Positions 23,237-31,493 of a stretch of DNA of 34,889 nt are shown here, piece after piece. Under the pieces are notes generated by a model. It did not search any database, was not told the DNA's origin, and saw only the letters and a list, made by a program, of their open reading frames with translations. How positions within the stretch are numbered: position 1 is the stretch's first letter; every line of letters begins with the position of its first letter. The stretch covers positions 1 to 34,889 of the IMG/VR virus record IMGVR_UViG_3300000233_000015, one strand, 5' to 3'. Source of the stretch: a virus. The position numbers and the translations under genes are program-made.

Positions 23237-23698
23237 ATGAGAAGTGGCAATATGCCCAAGAGCCTGTACCAGAACTGGCAGTTCGCAATCGAGATCAATG
23301 GATTCGATGTGGCTCTGTTCAGTAAGGGATAGGAGCCCAAAACGGAATTCGAGGAAGTTGTCTTCGCTCCCGCTGGATCCATGTTTGACCAGAAGGTTGC
23401 GGGTCGTGTTAAGTTCGAGGACATCACTCTTGAAAAGGGAGTGCTGCAAGAAGGACTTGATTTCGCGGCCTTGCTTTGGCTGAAGCTGCAGGTCGAGGTC
23501 AACCTCGCCGTTGGCGGGCTACCCGATACCTATATGCGCAATGTGGATATCGTCCGTTATAACCGCATGGGCATTGAAACCCGTCGTTGGACTCTGCATG
23601 GCGCTTGGATCAAGGCCTTGGAATACGATGCGCTGGAAGGTGGCAACACAGAAAATACCCTCGAAAAAATCACCATTTGCTACCAATACTGGACCTGA
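23237..23698 (+). pseudogene. Tail tube protein with an in-frame amber codon
   Basis: Tail tube gene, with AAGGAGG before ATG 23237. Codon 32 is TAG (23330-23332), between FSKG and EPKTEFEE, and the same frame stays open and homologous-looking to 23698 (FAPAGSMFDQKVAGRVKFED, then TRRWTLHGAWIKALEYDALE, and the typical end NTLEKITICYQYW). Restored, it would be 153 residues, normal for tubes. A CAG to TAG change (Gln to stop) fits best. TAG is used as a normal stop by other genes here, so general reassignment is unlikely. A suppressor tRNA, a sequence error or decay remain possible. Confidence 0.85.
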
Positions 23699-23710
23699 TA
23701 AGGAGGCCTT

Positions 23711-24385
23711 ATGTACACATATACTTTGCCAAGTGGCATCGAAATTGAACTGCGCGAAATGACAGGCCTTGAAGAAGAACTCCTGACCAATCAACGTCTG
23801 CTGCGAAGTGGTGATGCAATCAACCAGGTGCTCAAGAATTGCATTGTGAGGCTTGGCGATGAGACGACTGTGACAGTCAACCATGTTCAAGATTTATTGA
23901 GCGGTGATCGCCTGTTTTTGCTTGTGCGGCTTCGCCAGATTTCATTGGGTGACACCGTGGATCTGGAACTGCAATGCACAAATCCTGCCTGCAAGAATCG
24001 CAACATTCTGAGCGTATGCCTGGATGAGCTGGAATCGACAAGCTATGGTGAAGAACGTGAATTCGACTTTCTTCTTCCTGCAAGCAAGGTCAGCGTGAAG
24101 TTCACCCATCTGGATGGGAACAAAGAAAAGCGCCTGGCATTGCTTAAGGAGCCCAATATCACTTCGGCGATGATGATGCGCATTGTCTCGGTAAATGACA
24201 AACCACCATCCAAGAAGATCCTTGCCGATATGTCCATGCGGGATCGTACAGCTCTACGTGCTGAAATGACTCGTGTGGATGCGGGAATTGACACCGTGGT
24301 GGAATGCGATTGCGATCAATGCGGAACCAAACTCAAGACACGTCTGGAGGCGGAGCCCGCTTTTTTGTTCCCCGGTGTACGCTGA
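23711..24385 (+). CDS. Tail assembly chaperone (T4 baseplate gp26-like), short form
   Basis: A 224-residue protein, with AAGGAGG before ATG 23711. The pattern MTGLEEELLTNQRL, then LLSGDRLFLLVRLRQISLGD, and two cysteine pairs (CTNPACK and CDCDQC) resembles the T4 baseplate/gp26-type family seen before tape measure genes. Such genes make a short chaperone and a longer frameshifted one that guide tape measure and tube assembly. A slippery T_TTT_TTG (24361-24367) lies just before the stop, and the -1 frame stays open to 24534, directly before the tape measure gene. The long form would be about 274 residues. Confidence 0.8.
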   Translation: MYTYTLPSGIEIELREMTGLEEELLTNQRLLRSGDAINQVLKNCIVRLGDETTVTVNHVQDLLSGDRLFLLVRLRQISLGDTVDLELQCTNPACKNRNILSVCLDELESTSYGEEREFDFLLPASKVSVKFTHLDGNKEKRLALLKEPNITSAMMMRIVSVNDKPPSKKILADMSMRDRTALRAEMTRVDAGIDTVVECDCDQCGTKLKTRLEAEPAFLFPGVR

Positions 24386-24534
24386 TCAAGGACGCGTTCT
24401 TCCTGGCGTATGGCGGGCTTCACTGGACCTTCAGTGAGGTCCGCACCTTGTCTTTGCGTACCCGACAAACCTTCGTCGAGGTTCTTGAAAATCAGTTGGC
24501 CTTCGAGCGTGAAAAAATGGAAAAGCGTAAATGA
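24361..24534 (+). CDS. Frameshift extension of the tail assembly chaperone
   Basis: From the heptamer T TTT TTG (24361-24367), a -1 slip makes ribosomes read GTT CCC CGG and on, to the TGA at 24532-24534, adding 55 residues (VPRCTLIKDAFFLAYGGLHW onward, ending EKMEKRK). The extension has no good start codon of its own after the first stop. It is rich in helix-forming residues and overlaps the tape measure start (ATGA). The G/GT arrangement directly before a tape measure gene is widely conserved in tailed phages, which supports the frameshift. Efficiency cannot be judged from sequence. Confidence 0.75.
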   Translation, partial: FFVPRCTLIKDAFFLAYGGLHWTFSEVRTLSLRTRQTFVEVLENQLAFEREKMEKRK

Positions 24535-27500
24535 CTGGAGACTTAGGGCTAGGCATTGTGGTGTCCATGAAGGACGCTTTTACTCGCAATGCGGGAAGAA
24601 TCCAAAACGCCATGATGGACCTCGATGCTTCCGTTTCTGCATCGAGTGAGAGAATGAGTAGGAATATGGACCGCATTCAGAAAGGCACCATGATGGTAGG
24701 TGCCGGTCTTTCACTGCTTGCGATTCCTACGGCATTGATCGCTTCCACTGCGGCGACTCAGAAGGCTCTGGGTGAAATGGCATCTCTGGGTGTGAAGGAT
24801 CTCGGTGCCATTGAAGATGCCGCTGAGTCCTTTTCGAATCAATGGGCTGGCGCAAACAAGGCTGAATTTGTCGGCGCAACCTACGATGTGAAATCGGCTC
24901 TGGCCAACCTGAGTGATGAGGCTGTGGGTGTGTTCACTGGCATGGCTGCGCTGACAGCGAAGGCAACAAAAGCTACCACACAAGAAATGGTCGGCACCTT
25001 CACAACGGCTTATGGTATTTTCAAACCAATGATGTCCGACATGAATGACATGGAATGGGCCACGGCATTCTCTGGTGCCATGTCTCAGACTGTAGCAGCA
25101 TTTAAGACCAATGGAACTCAGATGGCTGATGCAATCAAAAACATCGGAGCGGTTGCTGCTGCATCCAACATTCCGCTTGAAGAACAGCTTGCGGTACTTG
25201 GCCAGTTGCAGACAACCATGCCGGGCTCAGAAGCCGGTACCCTTTACAAAGCATTCATCATGAAGGCTGCGGAAGCTGGACAAGATCTGGGGCTTTCTTT
25301 TGTCGATGGCATGGGACACATGAAGGGAGTCATTCCAATCCTACAGGAGATCCAGAAAAAGTTCCCGGATCTCAGCCAGGCGGCCGCCCAGGTACAATTG
25401 AAAAAGGCCTTTGGATCAGACGAAGCGGTAAAGTTTGTACTCCAGATGTCTTCGGGTATGTCTGCGCTAGAAGGAAATATCCAAAGCGTTGGAGCAGCCA
25501 TGAAAAACGGAACAGCAGTCACGGAACAAATGGCAACGGCAATGAATCAAGACATCGGTGCCCAGTGGCGATTGATTCAGCAGCAGTTCAGCAACCTATC
25601 GGAGATCTTGGGAAAGACATTACTTCCTGTTATTTCCCCAATCATGCAGGGAGTTTCCCGGTTTATCTTGTTCCTACAAAAGCTTGCGAAGTCGATGCCC
25701 AATGTGACCCGAGTCGTGTTGACACTCTCCATGGCGTTGGGTGGCATTCTTGTCGTTGCTGGAAGTGTTGTCGCAGCAATCGGAACCATCGGTGTTGTGC
25801 TCCCTGCAATCCAGGCGGGGCTTGCTGCGGTTGGAACAGTGGCAGCAGGAATCGGTGCAGTAATTTCCACGTACTTATTGCCCGTGATCGCCATCGCCGC
25901 CGCAGTCGTGCTTGCGGTTGTGTTGCTGAAGAAAGCATGGGAAACCAATTTCGGGGGAATCCGTGATTTTGTGATGGGCACATGGGATAAGGTGAAGCTT
26001 GCCTTTGATGGGATCAAAGCATTGGTTTCATCACTGAACGGGGGCGTTGGGCAAATGTCGGCGGATCTCGCGGGCAAGCTTCAGCAGGTTGGATTGCTCG
26101 ATTTCGTGGTGACAGTCTTCATGGTTTACTATCGCATAAGAGAATTCTTGCGCGGGCTTTGGGACGCATTCTCCTCTGCTTTTCAAAAGATCCAGGCGAT
26201 CCTTGAACCAGTGGTCTCCAGTTTGATTGATGCATTCTCTGAACTCTTCAAGGCTGGCTTCTCCATATTTGAAGTGCTCGGCCTGGTGAGCACAGCAGCC
26301 GATGGAAGTGCATTCTATTCCTTTGGAAGTGCGGTCGGATCCGTGCTTGGAATCGTGGCCACCGTTGGTGCCTATTTGATCAAATTCTTCATGATGCCCC
26401 TGACGCTTGCGATTCGAATCATTGCGTTGACGACATCTGCCGTCGTCTGGTTTGTAAAGACTACCGTGGAAGGCTTCATCGCCGCTGGAAAATGGGCCTC
26501 CAAGTTCCTCTTGCCGGTTCGAATGGTTATGGCATATCTGGGTTTTCTGAAAGATGCTATTCTAACGGTCTTCGGAGTTCTCAAAGGAGACGTAGGAATC
26601 GCTGCGGGATTTCAGGCCATTGGGCAATCGATTGTGACCTACCTGATGACGCCATTCTATTGGGTGCGCGATACCGTCACCAGTGTTTGGACTTTTATCA
26701 GCGGCCTATTCGGTAGCCTTACAGGCTTCTTCTCGGGCATCGCGAGCACCTTGTTTCAAGTCTTCTTAAACTTGCCATTGGTGAGCGCAATCAGAGGTGC
26801 CTTCGATGGAGTGCTGAGTTTTCTCAATGGTGACGTTTTATCGCTTCTATTCACCTCTGGGCAAAAACTGCTGACCACCATTGCCGAGGGAATCAAATCG
26901 GCGGCAATGGCACCTGTCAAGGCTGTAGAAAGTGGTCTTGCAAAAGTCAGGGAATACCTGCCCTTCTCAGATGCGAAGGTGGGCCCGCTATCATCTTTGA
27001 CCGCATCAGGACAAGCGTTGTTGGGCACCGTTGCGCAGGGCATGCAACAGTCGGAAGCAGTCCCAGCTGAAGCAATGAGCCAAGCCTCCTCTGGAATGAT
27101 GGGGGTATTGAGTGGCCTATGGTCTGGCATTGGGAAACAGGGTGAGTTAGCAGGCAATGGACTTCTCAATGGTGCTACTGCTGGATTTGAAAAGGCCAAG
27201 GGTTTACTTGGTTCGTTCACTGGGCTACTTCCAGAATTCCCAGGACTTGGAATTAAGCCCGATGCTGGTGGATCCATTGCCCAGCCACCAAAGTCTTCAA
27301 GTCCGTTGCAAGGCATTCTTCCTTCTCCAATCCTATCGGCTGGTCAGGGCATGATGGATGGCATTATGAACCTTGTGCCGAAACTCAACGGTTCCCTGGT
27401 TCCAAAGGTTTTACAGGCCGCCCTGAGCCTTTCTCCGGTAATGGCAAGCGAAGTGCCTCCCCTGAATAGTACAATGCCCGTAGCCCTGGAAAGCCGCGTT

Positions 27501-27818
27501 GAAAAGGCACAGACAGTCGTTAGTCCTGTTCTTCCCATTGCCAATACCACAACGCCGCAAACCAATGCAACAACTGTTGCAGGTCAACCTGCAGGATTGA
27601 TCACACCCATTGAGAAGCCCGGCGCTGTCAACGGACCAACAACCGACTTGGCTTCGATTCAAATGTTGCTCCAGCAAATGACGACTGCTATCACCGAACT
27701 AGGTCAGCGCAAAATGGATGTCTCTGTGGTGACCCAGATTGACGGCCGCAAAGTCGCTGAGGCGGTTTACAAGGATATGCAGGAAAAGAAAATGCGCAAC
27801 TACGAGACGCTCTCATGA
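24531..27818 (+). CDS. Tail tape measure protein
   Basis: A 1095-residue protein that sets tail length. The N-terminal 370 residues match the TP901-type tape measure core (LGLGIVVSMKDAFTRNAG, QKALGEMASLGVKD, and EEQLAVLGQLQTTMPGSEAG). Residues about 390-465 and 520-760 contain long hydrophobic, Ala-, Val- and Gly-rich segments that can be membrane-seeking, as in other tape measures. A Pro- and Ser-rich part follows at about 830-1030, and a short helical end (GRKVAEAVYKDMQEKK). By the usual rule of about 0.15 nm per residue the tail would be about 160 nm. It overlaps the chaperone extension by ATGA, and the next gene by ATGA as well. Confidence 0.93.
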   Translation: MTGDLGLGIVVSMKDAFTRNAGRIQNAMMDLDASVSASSERMSRNMDRIQKGTMMVGAGLSLLAIPTALIASTAATQKALGEMASLGVKDLGAIEDAAESFSNQWAGANKAEFVGATYDVKSALANLSDEAVGVFTGMAALTAKATKATTQEMVGTFTTAYGIFKPMMSDMNDMEWATAFSGAMSQTVAAFKTNGTQMADAIKNIGAVAAASNIPLEEQLAVLGQLQTTMPGSEAGTLYKAFIMKAAEAGQDLGLSFVDGMGHMKGVIPILQEIQKKFPDLSQAAAQVQLKKAFGSDEAVKFVLQMSSGMSALEGNIQSVGAAMKNGTAVTEQMATAMNQDIGAQWRLIQQQFSNLSEILGKTLLPVISPIMQGVSRFILFLQKLAKSMPNVTRVVLTLSMALGGILVVAGSVVAAIGTIGVVLPAIQAGLAAVGTVAAGIGAVISTYLLPVIAIAAAVVLAVVLLKKAWETNFGGIRDFVMGTWDKVKLAFDGIKALVSSLNGGVGQMSADLAGKLQQVGLLDFVVTVFMVYYRIREFLRGLWDAFSSAFQKIQAILEPVVSSLIDAFSELFKAGFSIFEVLGLVSTAADGSAFYSFGSAVGSVLGIVATVGAYLIKFFMMPLTLAIRIIALTTSAVVWFVKTTVEGFIAAGKWASKFLLPVRMVMAYLGFLKDAILTVFGVLKGDVGIAAGFQAIGQSIVTYLMTPFYWVRDTVTSVWTFISGLFGSLTGFFSGIASTLFQVFLNLPLVSAIRGAFDGVLSFLNGDVLSLLFTSGQKLLTTIAEGIKSAAMAPVKAVESGLAKVREYLPFSDAKVGPLSSLTASGQALLGTVAQGMQQSEAVPAEAMSQASSGMMGVLSGLWSGIGKQGELAGNGLLNGATAGFEKAKGLLGSFTGLLPEFPGLGIKPDAGGSIAQPPKSSSPLQGILPSPILSAGQGMMDGIMNLVPKLNGSLVPKVLQAALSLSPVMASEVPPLNSTMPVALESRVEKAQTVVSPVLPIANTTTPQTNATTVAGQPAGLITPIEKPGAVNGPTTDLASIQMLLQQMTTAITELGQRKMDVSVVTQIDGRKVAEAVYKDMQEKKMRNYETLS

Positions 27819-28294
27819 TGAACATGAATTGGGAAAAAACGGCCATTGCTGCATACCTTGTGGACTTGATCACAAACGAGAGATTGGAGTTCCAGTACAA
27901 TCCAGAGAACATCAGCGATAGCAAGACAACGGATTATGCCACCATCAAAATTCCCGGACTGAGCCACCCTCGGTACCAGTATGTTTCGGGAGGTGCACGG
28001 CAGATCAATTTCAAATTATCCCTCTTCATGAAGGATGTGAAAAAGACCGTTGAGTGGATTCAGGCGTTGCAATATCCAACGCACGAAGGCACCATGCTGA
28101 AGAATGCACCGCACCGTGTGCTGCTCGTGGTTGGCGATCTATACCCTGGACTTGAGTGCGTTGTGAAGCAAGTCAAAGCGACCTATTTCGGTCTCTTTGA
28201 TCCTGCGAGCCTGTTGCCTCAGCAAGCGGATGTTGATTTATCGCTGGAGGAATTCGTAAGTGCGTCCGTTTCTTTTGGGAGCATTCGCAAATGA
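27815..28294 (+). CDS. Tube/hub adaptor protein (contractile-injection-system tube-like)
   Basis: A 159-residue protein. Residues 20-75 (LEFQYNPENISDSKTTDYAT, IPGLSHPRYQYVSGGARQIN) match the pattern of the CIS tube and LysM-adaptor family (FQYNPE, then GxSHPxYQxVSGGxR) that caps the tube and joins it to the hub. A beta-rich second half follows. Its ATG overlaps the tape measure stop (ATGA), and its stop overlaps the next gene, so it is translated with both. The family call is good and the exact position in the tail is inferred. Confidence 0.75.
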   Translation: MMNMNWEKTAIAAYLVDLITNERLEFQYNPENISDSKTTDYATIKIPGLSHPRYQYVSGGARQINFKLSLFMKDVKKTVEWIQALQYPTHEGTMLKNAPHRVLLVVGDLYPGLECVVKQVKATYFGLFDPASLLPQQADVDLSLEEFVSASVSFGSIRK

Positions 28295-28584
28295 TCACCA
28301 AGCGTTCTCGTTATGCTGGGTGCATTCTATACCGAGACGGCTCTGAGGAGTTTGTCGGATTTCGCAGCCCCATCAATAAAATGGAAAGACCTGATGATCG
28401 GTTCCATAGAGTTCTTGCAGGGGATCGCATCGACTTGTTGGCATTTCGATATCTGGGTGATGCCAAGCTTTGGTGGGTGATCTGCGATTATAACGACATC
28501 GCCTTTCCCCTGGTAATAGAGGAAGGGCGAGTGCTTAGGATTCCGTCAATGGAGCATGTGATGATGCGGGTTATGATAGGCTAG
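28291..28584 (+). CDS. Baseplate wedge/LysM-type protein (gpX or gp53-like)
   Basis: A 97-residue protein with the pattern RIDLLAFRYLGDAKLWWVIC followed by DYNDIAFPL and VLRIPS. This is the LysM-like arrangement of P2 gpX and T4 gp53-type proteins, often next to hub genes. It ends with TAG at 28582-28584, where the convergent accessory genes begin, so its 3' end marks the insertion point of that cassette. In related phages it would be followed directly by the gpD-like hub gene. Confidence 0.8.
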   Translation: MITKRSRYAGCILYRDGSEEFVGFRSPINKMERPDDRFHRVLAGDRIDLLAFRYLGDAKLWWVICDYNDIAFPLVIEEGRVLRIPSMEHVMMRVMIG

Positions 28585-29321
28585 AGTTTTGAGCCAGCCT
28601 TCTTCGTTATTTCCCTTTTGTCCTGTTCAATTCTATTGCTAATGACTGAGAGTGAATCAATAATCCTTCTATTTGTCACCGAGATTCCGTAAGGATTATA
28701 TGGCCCATCATTCGAATTGCACATGCCGCTGCAAATGCATTTTGAATTATTTGACGCTAAATCTTTCTTGGTATATTCAGGGAATCCTATGAGGATCTCT
28801 ACATCCCCGAGAACTTTTGAAAGCCTTACAAGATTATCGGGATATCCTTCAGACTTGTATATCTTTTTCTGGAAATTTCCATATTTTTCAGAAAAGGTTT
28901 TAATGAAGAAGTCAAATTCTGCGCAAGTTAGATTGTTGGGTGTTTCCCATCGATAAAACAGATACGATGCAGAATCTGGCGCAAGATTATTAGGCCCATA
29001 AAAATTCGATCCAATTAAGCTTAATTCGACTTCTTGTTCATGACCAGAAAACTTGTATCTATGTGTTGATCTCTTATAGTAGATTTCCGGACTATTTAAC
29101 CCTCGATCCTTACCAACTTGTGATAGAGAATTTTGAAAATCAGCGACTCGACTAGAATGATCTGGTTTCATTCCTGCAAATACTAAAGATGAGGTCGAAT
29201 CGAGATTTACGCCCCAGTATTCACTCAAAAATCCACTATACGATTTTGGCGTTTGGGCAAAAGACAACTGCATTGAAAACACAGCCAACATGACAAAATA
29301 GATTGAACGACTTATTATCAT
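28581..29321 (-). CDS. Secreted protein of unknown function (accessory cargo)
   Basis: A 246-residue protein with a clear signal peptide: basic start, hydrophobic core SIYFVMLAVFSMQLSFAQ, probable cut after AQ. The mature part has an odd cluster KCICSGMCNS near residue 195 that may form disulfides or bind metal. GAGGTG stands six bases before ATG 29321. It lies opposite to the tail genes, and base use is A+T-rich: the 60 bases from 29041 contain 20 G or C. This suggests a moron, a lysogenic-conversion gene acquired from elsewhere. The stop overlaps the end of the converging baseplate gene by four bases. I cannot name a family. Confidence 0.75.
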   Translation of the reverse strand: MIISRSIYFVMLAVFSMQLSFAQTPKSYSGFLSEYWGVNLDSTSSLVFAGMKPDHSSRVADFQNSLSQVGKDRGLNSPEIYYKRSTHRYKFSGHEQEVELSLIGSNFYGPNNLAPDSASYLFYRWETPNNLTCAEFDFFIKTFSEKYGNFQKKIYKSEGYPDNLVRLSKVLGDVEILIGFPEYTKKDLASNNSKCICSGMCNSNDGPYNPYGISVTNRRIIDSLSVISNRIEQDKREITKKAGSKL

Positions 29322-29323
29322 GA

Positions 29324-29701
29324 TTACACCTCGTTATTTTCGGAACCAGTCCAAAGATATTTTCTTATCAGTTCACTTTTTTTGGTTTTGAATTGGCGTT
29401 TATCAATATTTATGACTTGCTTAAGAAGCCAACCAGACTCTTTTCCAGCCTCTGATATTGCGTAGTCATTCCCATTTTTTTCTGGATCATGTTTCTTGTA
29501 TAGGCGAATCATTGCAGTGCCTTGCCAGAAATAGTTGTCTCCCCCCATCAAATCTCTCATTGAAAACCATTCATTCTTTCTGTTCTTGCACCATGAATAA
29601 ACGGCTCCTTGTATAAACGCAAGAATGAGATCTTTCTCTTGTGAAGTCAAATTTGAAACATTCCGAATCGCTCCAGCTTCCTTGTCGTTTTCAAATGCCA
29701 T
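29324..29701 (-). CDS. Unidentified 125-residue accessory protein
   Basis: A soluble protein with GGGAG six bases before ATG 29701. Helical segments (LTSQEKDLILAFIQGAVYSW, then AGKESGWLLKQVINID) and conserved-looking aromatic residues (EWFSMRDLMGGDNYFWQG) suggest a real domain, perhaps shared by other mobile-element genes, but I do not recognise it. It is translated just before the secreted protein (three-base gap), so the two form an operon. A+T-rich like its partner. It could be an immunity or regulatory partner; that is a guess. Confidence 0.65.
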   Translation of the reverse strand: MAFENDKEAGAIRNVSNLTSQEKDLILAFIQGAVYSWCKNRKNEWFSMRDLMGGDNYFWQGTAMIRLYKKHDPEKNGNDYAISEAGKESGWLLKQVINIDKRQFKTKKSELIRKYLWTGSENNEV

Positions 29702-29788
29702 ACTTTGCTCCCAAATTCAGAGTGTAATTGAATATTAATTCGACGGTTCGTGATTACTGCAATATACAACCCAATCTGTGCCTTTTGA

Positions 29789-29848
29789 GGTCAAATCACC
29801 AACCTTTCCGGTAAGAAAGTCCATAACCACCAACCGGATTGGCTATGG
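29789..29848 (+). promoter_or_regulatory. Conserved phage leader element, copy 5 of 5
   Basis: GGTCAA (29789-29794), the most divergent first part, and TCCGGTAAGAAA (29807-29818), identical to copies 3 and 4, start 18 bp apart. The hairpin CCATA/TATGG (29821-29825, 29844-29848) encloses CCAA/TTGG (29830-29833, 29839-29842) and contains the ATG of the next gene (29845), which has no clear Shine-Dalgarno sequence. Folding would hide that start. It sits just after the accessory cassette, where the tail genes resume. Confidence 0.6.
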
Positions 29849-31110
29849 CGCTGGACTATTTCACACCTCTGTTCCTCATCGAGATCGAAGGGAAATCCCT
29901 ATCGAAGGATATTACCCAGGAGATAACGTCTTTTTCGTTCACGGATAACGAGAAGGAACTCGATGTCCTGGAACTCAACATCACCAACCGGAATCTGCAG
30001 TTCAGCGACGACCCCCTGTTTCAAGAGGGCAACGAGATCCACTTCCGCTTTGGTTATGCCGACCAGCTATCTCCCGTCAAGAAGGCTCTGATCAAAGAAA
30101 TCGAATACGATTTCCCGGAGTCCGGAGAACCAACGCTTCGGCTCAAGGCATTCGACAAGGGCTGCAAGCTTGCAGGCAAAAAGAACCAGAAGGTTTGGCA
30201 AAAGCCTGCGCCTGGCATTCTCTATTCTGAAATTGCCGAAGAAATAGCAACCAAGGCAGGGCTCACGCCGGTGGTCACCCCTACAGTGGGTCGCCATCTG
30301 CGGGTGGTGCAAAGCCACATTTCCGATGCAAAACTCCTCCAAGATCTTGCCGCAAAGGCTAGGGACCGCGATGGTGCTGGCACTGCTGGGTATGTGTTCT
30401 TCATCCAGGATGATGAGCTTCATTTCCACCCCAGGGCCCTCAAGGATGCTCCGGCTATCAAGCTCACATACTCTGTGGATCCGAATGGAATCCTCCGCTC
30501 ATTTTCTCCGAGAACCCAAGCGCAAGGTGCCAAAGGTGCAGGCGTAGAAACAAAGAGCGTCGGCGTCGACCCCAGAAAAAAGAAGGCCGAAGTTCACAAG
30601 GCCAATAACGCAACCACCGGTGAGCGCGTATCCCTGGGCGAAAAGACATTCCTTATCGATGGCAATACCGGAGAGCGTCGCTTCCAAGGTCAAGAATCCG
30701 GGAAGATTATCCCCAACTACGAATCCAGTTCATCCGCACATCAAAAGACAACCCAAGCAAGTGGTAAGGCCAAGGCCGAAGGTGCATTCAAAGAAGCCGA
30801 GCTAAACCAGATTGAGGCGAGCGCTGTCATCGTTGGTCTGCCTCAGTTGAAGGCGAAACAGAACATCGAGATCGCAGGTGTCGGGCTCAAATTCAGCGGT
30901 GTGTATTACTGCGAATCCATCCGCCATACGATTGGTTCGGGGTATTCCTGCGAGCTCAAGTTGAAGCGCAATGCCGTAGGGAAAGGTGCGGGCGAAAAGA
31001 GCGGCAAAACGAGCGGAGTCACCAACAAGAAAGAAGCCCCAGCCAAGGGGGCAACGGCCAGCCCACCAGCCATGGTCAAGTTCGATGCAAACACAGGTAA
31101 GAGACTTTAA
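29845..31110 (+). CDS. Tail hub protein, gpD (late control D)-like
   Basis: A 421-residue protein from ATG 29845; TTG 29839 is also in frame. Residues 1-230 follow gpD/gp27-like hubs: DYFTPLFLIEIEGKSL, ITSFSFTDNEKELDVLELNI, GNEIHFRFGYADQ, and later GYVFFIQDDELHFHPRA. Around 320-380 the family's last strand region appears (VIVGLPQLKAKQNIEIAGVG, YYCESIRHTIGSGYSCEL). The C-terminus is a Lys/Gly/Ala-rich, probably disordered tail. It would form the trimeric hub holding the spike. The ATG lies inside the leader hairpin. In order it belongs directly after the 97-residue baseplate gene, from which the accessory cassette separates it. Confidence 0.85.
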   Translation: MALDYFTPLFLIEIEGKSLSKDITQEITSFSFTDNEKELDVLELNITNRNLQFSDDPLFQEGNEIHFRFGYADQLSPVKKALIKEIEYDFPESGEPTLRLKAFDKGCKLAGKKNQKVWQKPAPGILYSEIAEEIATKAGLTPVVTPTVGRHLRVVQSHISDAKLLQDLAAKARDRDGAGTAGYVFFIQDDELHFHPRALKDAPAIKLTYSVDPNGILRSFSPRTQAQGAKGAGVETKSVGVDPRKKKAEVHKANNATTGERVSLGEKTFLIDGNTGERRFQGQESGKIIPNYESSSSAHQKTTQASGKAKAEGAFKEAELNQIEASAVIVGLPQLKAKQNIEIAGVGLKFSGVYYCESIRHTIGSGYSCELKLKRNAVGKGAGEKSGKTSGVTNKKEAPAKGATASPPAMVKFDANTGKRL

Positions 31111-31121
31111 CGGAGGACATA

Positions 31122-31493
31122 ATGGGAAATATTTCAAAGGACTTTAATCGCAGTGAGTTTGCCTGCACGGGCAAAGATTGCTGTGGCGGAGCGGCTCCAA
31201 TGCATCCGGATCTGGTGACTGCGCTGCAGCACTTGCGAGACCTTGCCGGGGTACCACTCAAGGTGAACAGTGGCTTTCGCTGCATTAAGCACAACAAGGA
31301 AGTGGGTGGCAAGCCTGATGGTTATCACCCCTTGGGAATGGCCGCTGATGTTGCGGTACCACCGCGAATGAGCGCAGTGCAACTCGTAGCACTAGCAGAG
31401 CAAGTTCCGCAATTTGCAAACGGCGGCATTGGAATCTACAGCACATGGATTCATGTCGATGTGCGCTCGGGAAAAGCGAGGTGGAGAATATGA
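31122..31493 (+). CDS. M15-family peptidoglycan peptidase
   Basis: A 123-residue protein after a weak GGAGG-like site. It fits the peptidase M15A fold: Zn ligands His69 and Asp76 in GYHPLGMAADV and His111 in WIHVDVR, plus VNSGFRCIKHNKEVGG. The N-terminal CTGKDCC is also common in this group. It would cut peptidoglycan cross-bridges or stems. Location among hub and spike genes suggests a tail-associated lytic enzyme, though it could be the endolysin. No signal peptide is visible. It is followed directly by the DUF1353 gene, with which it overlaps. Confidence 0.85.
   Translation: MGNISKDFNRSEFACTGKDCCGGAAPMHPDLVTALQHLRDLAGVPLKVNSGFRCIKHNKEVGGKPDGYHPLGMAADVAVPPRMSAVQLVALAEQVPQFANGGIGIYSTWIHVDVRSGKARWRI

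Noticed and set aside
23237-23698. Stop-codon reassignment (TAG read as an amino acid) as an explanation of the tube gene
   Set aside because: TAG ends at least three other genes here (981-983, 8489-8491, 28582-28584) in sensible places, so phage-wide reassignment is unlikely.
27433-27444. Extra TCCGGTAATGG copy
   Set aside because: It lies inside the tape measure gene with no CGTCAT at 18 bp, so it is a chance match.
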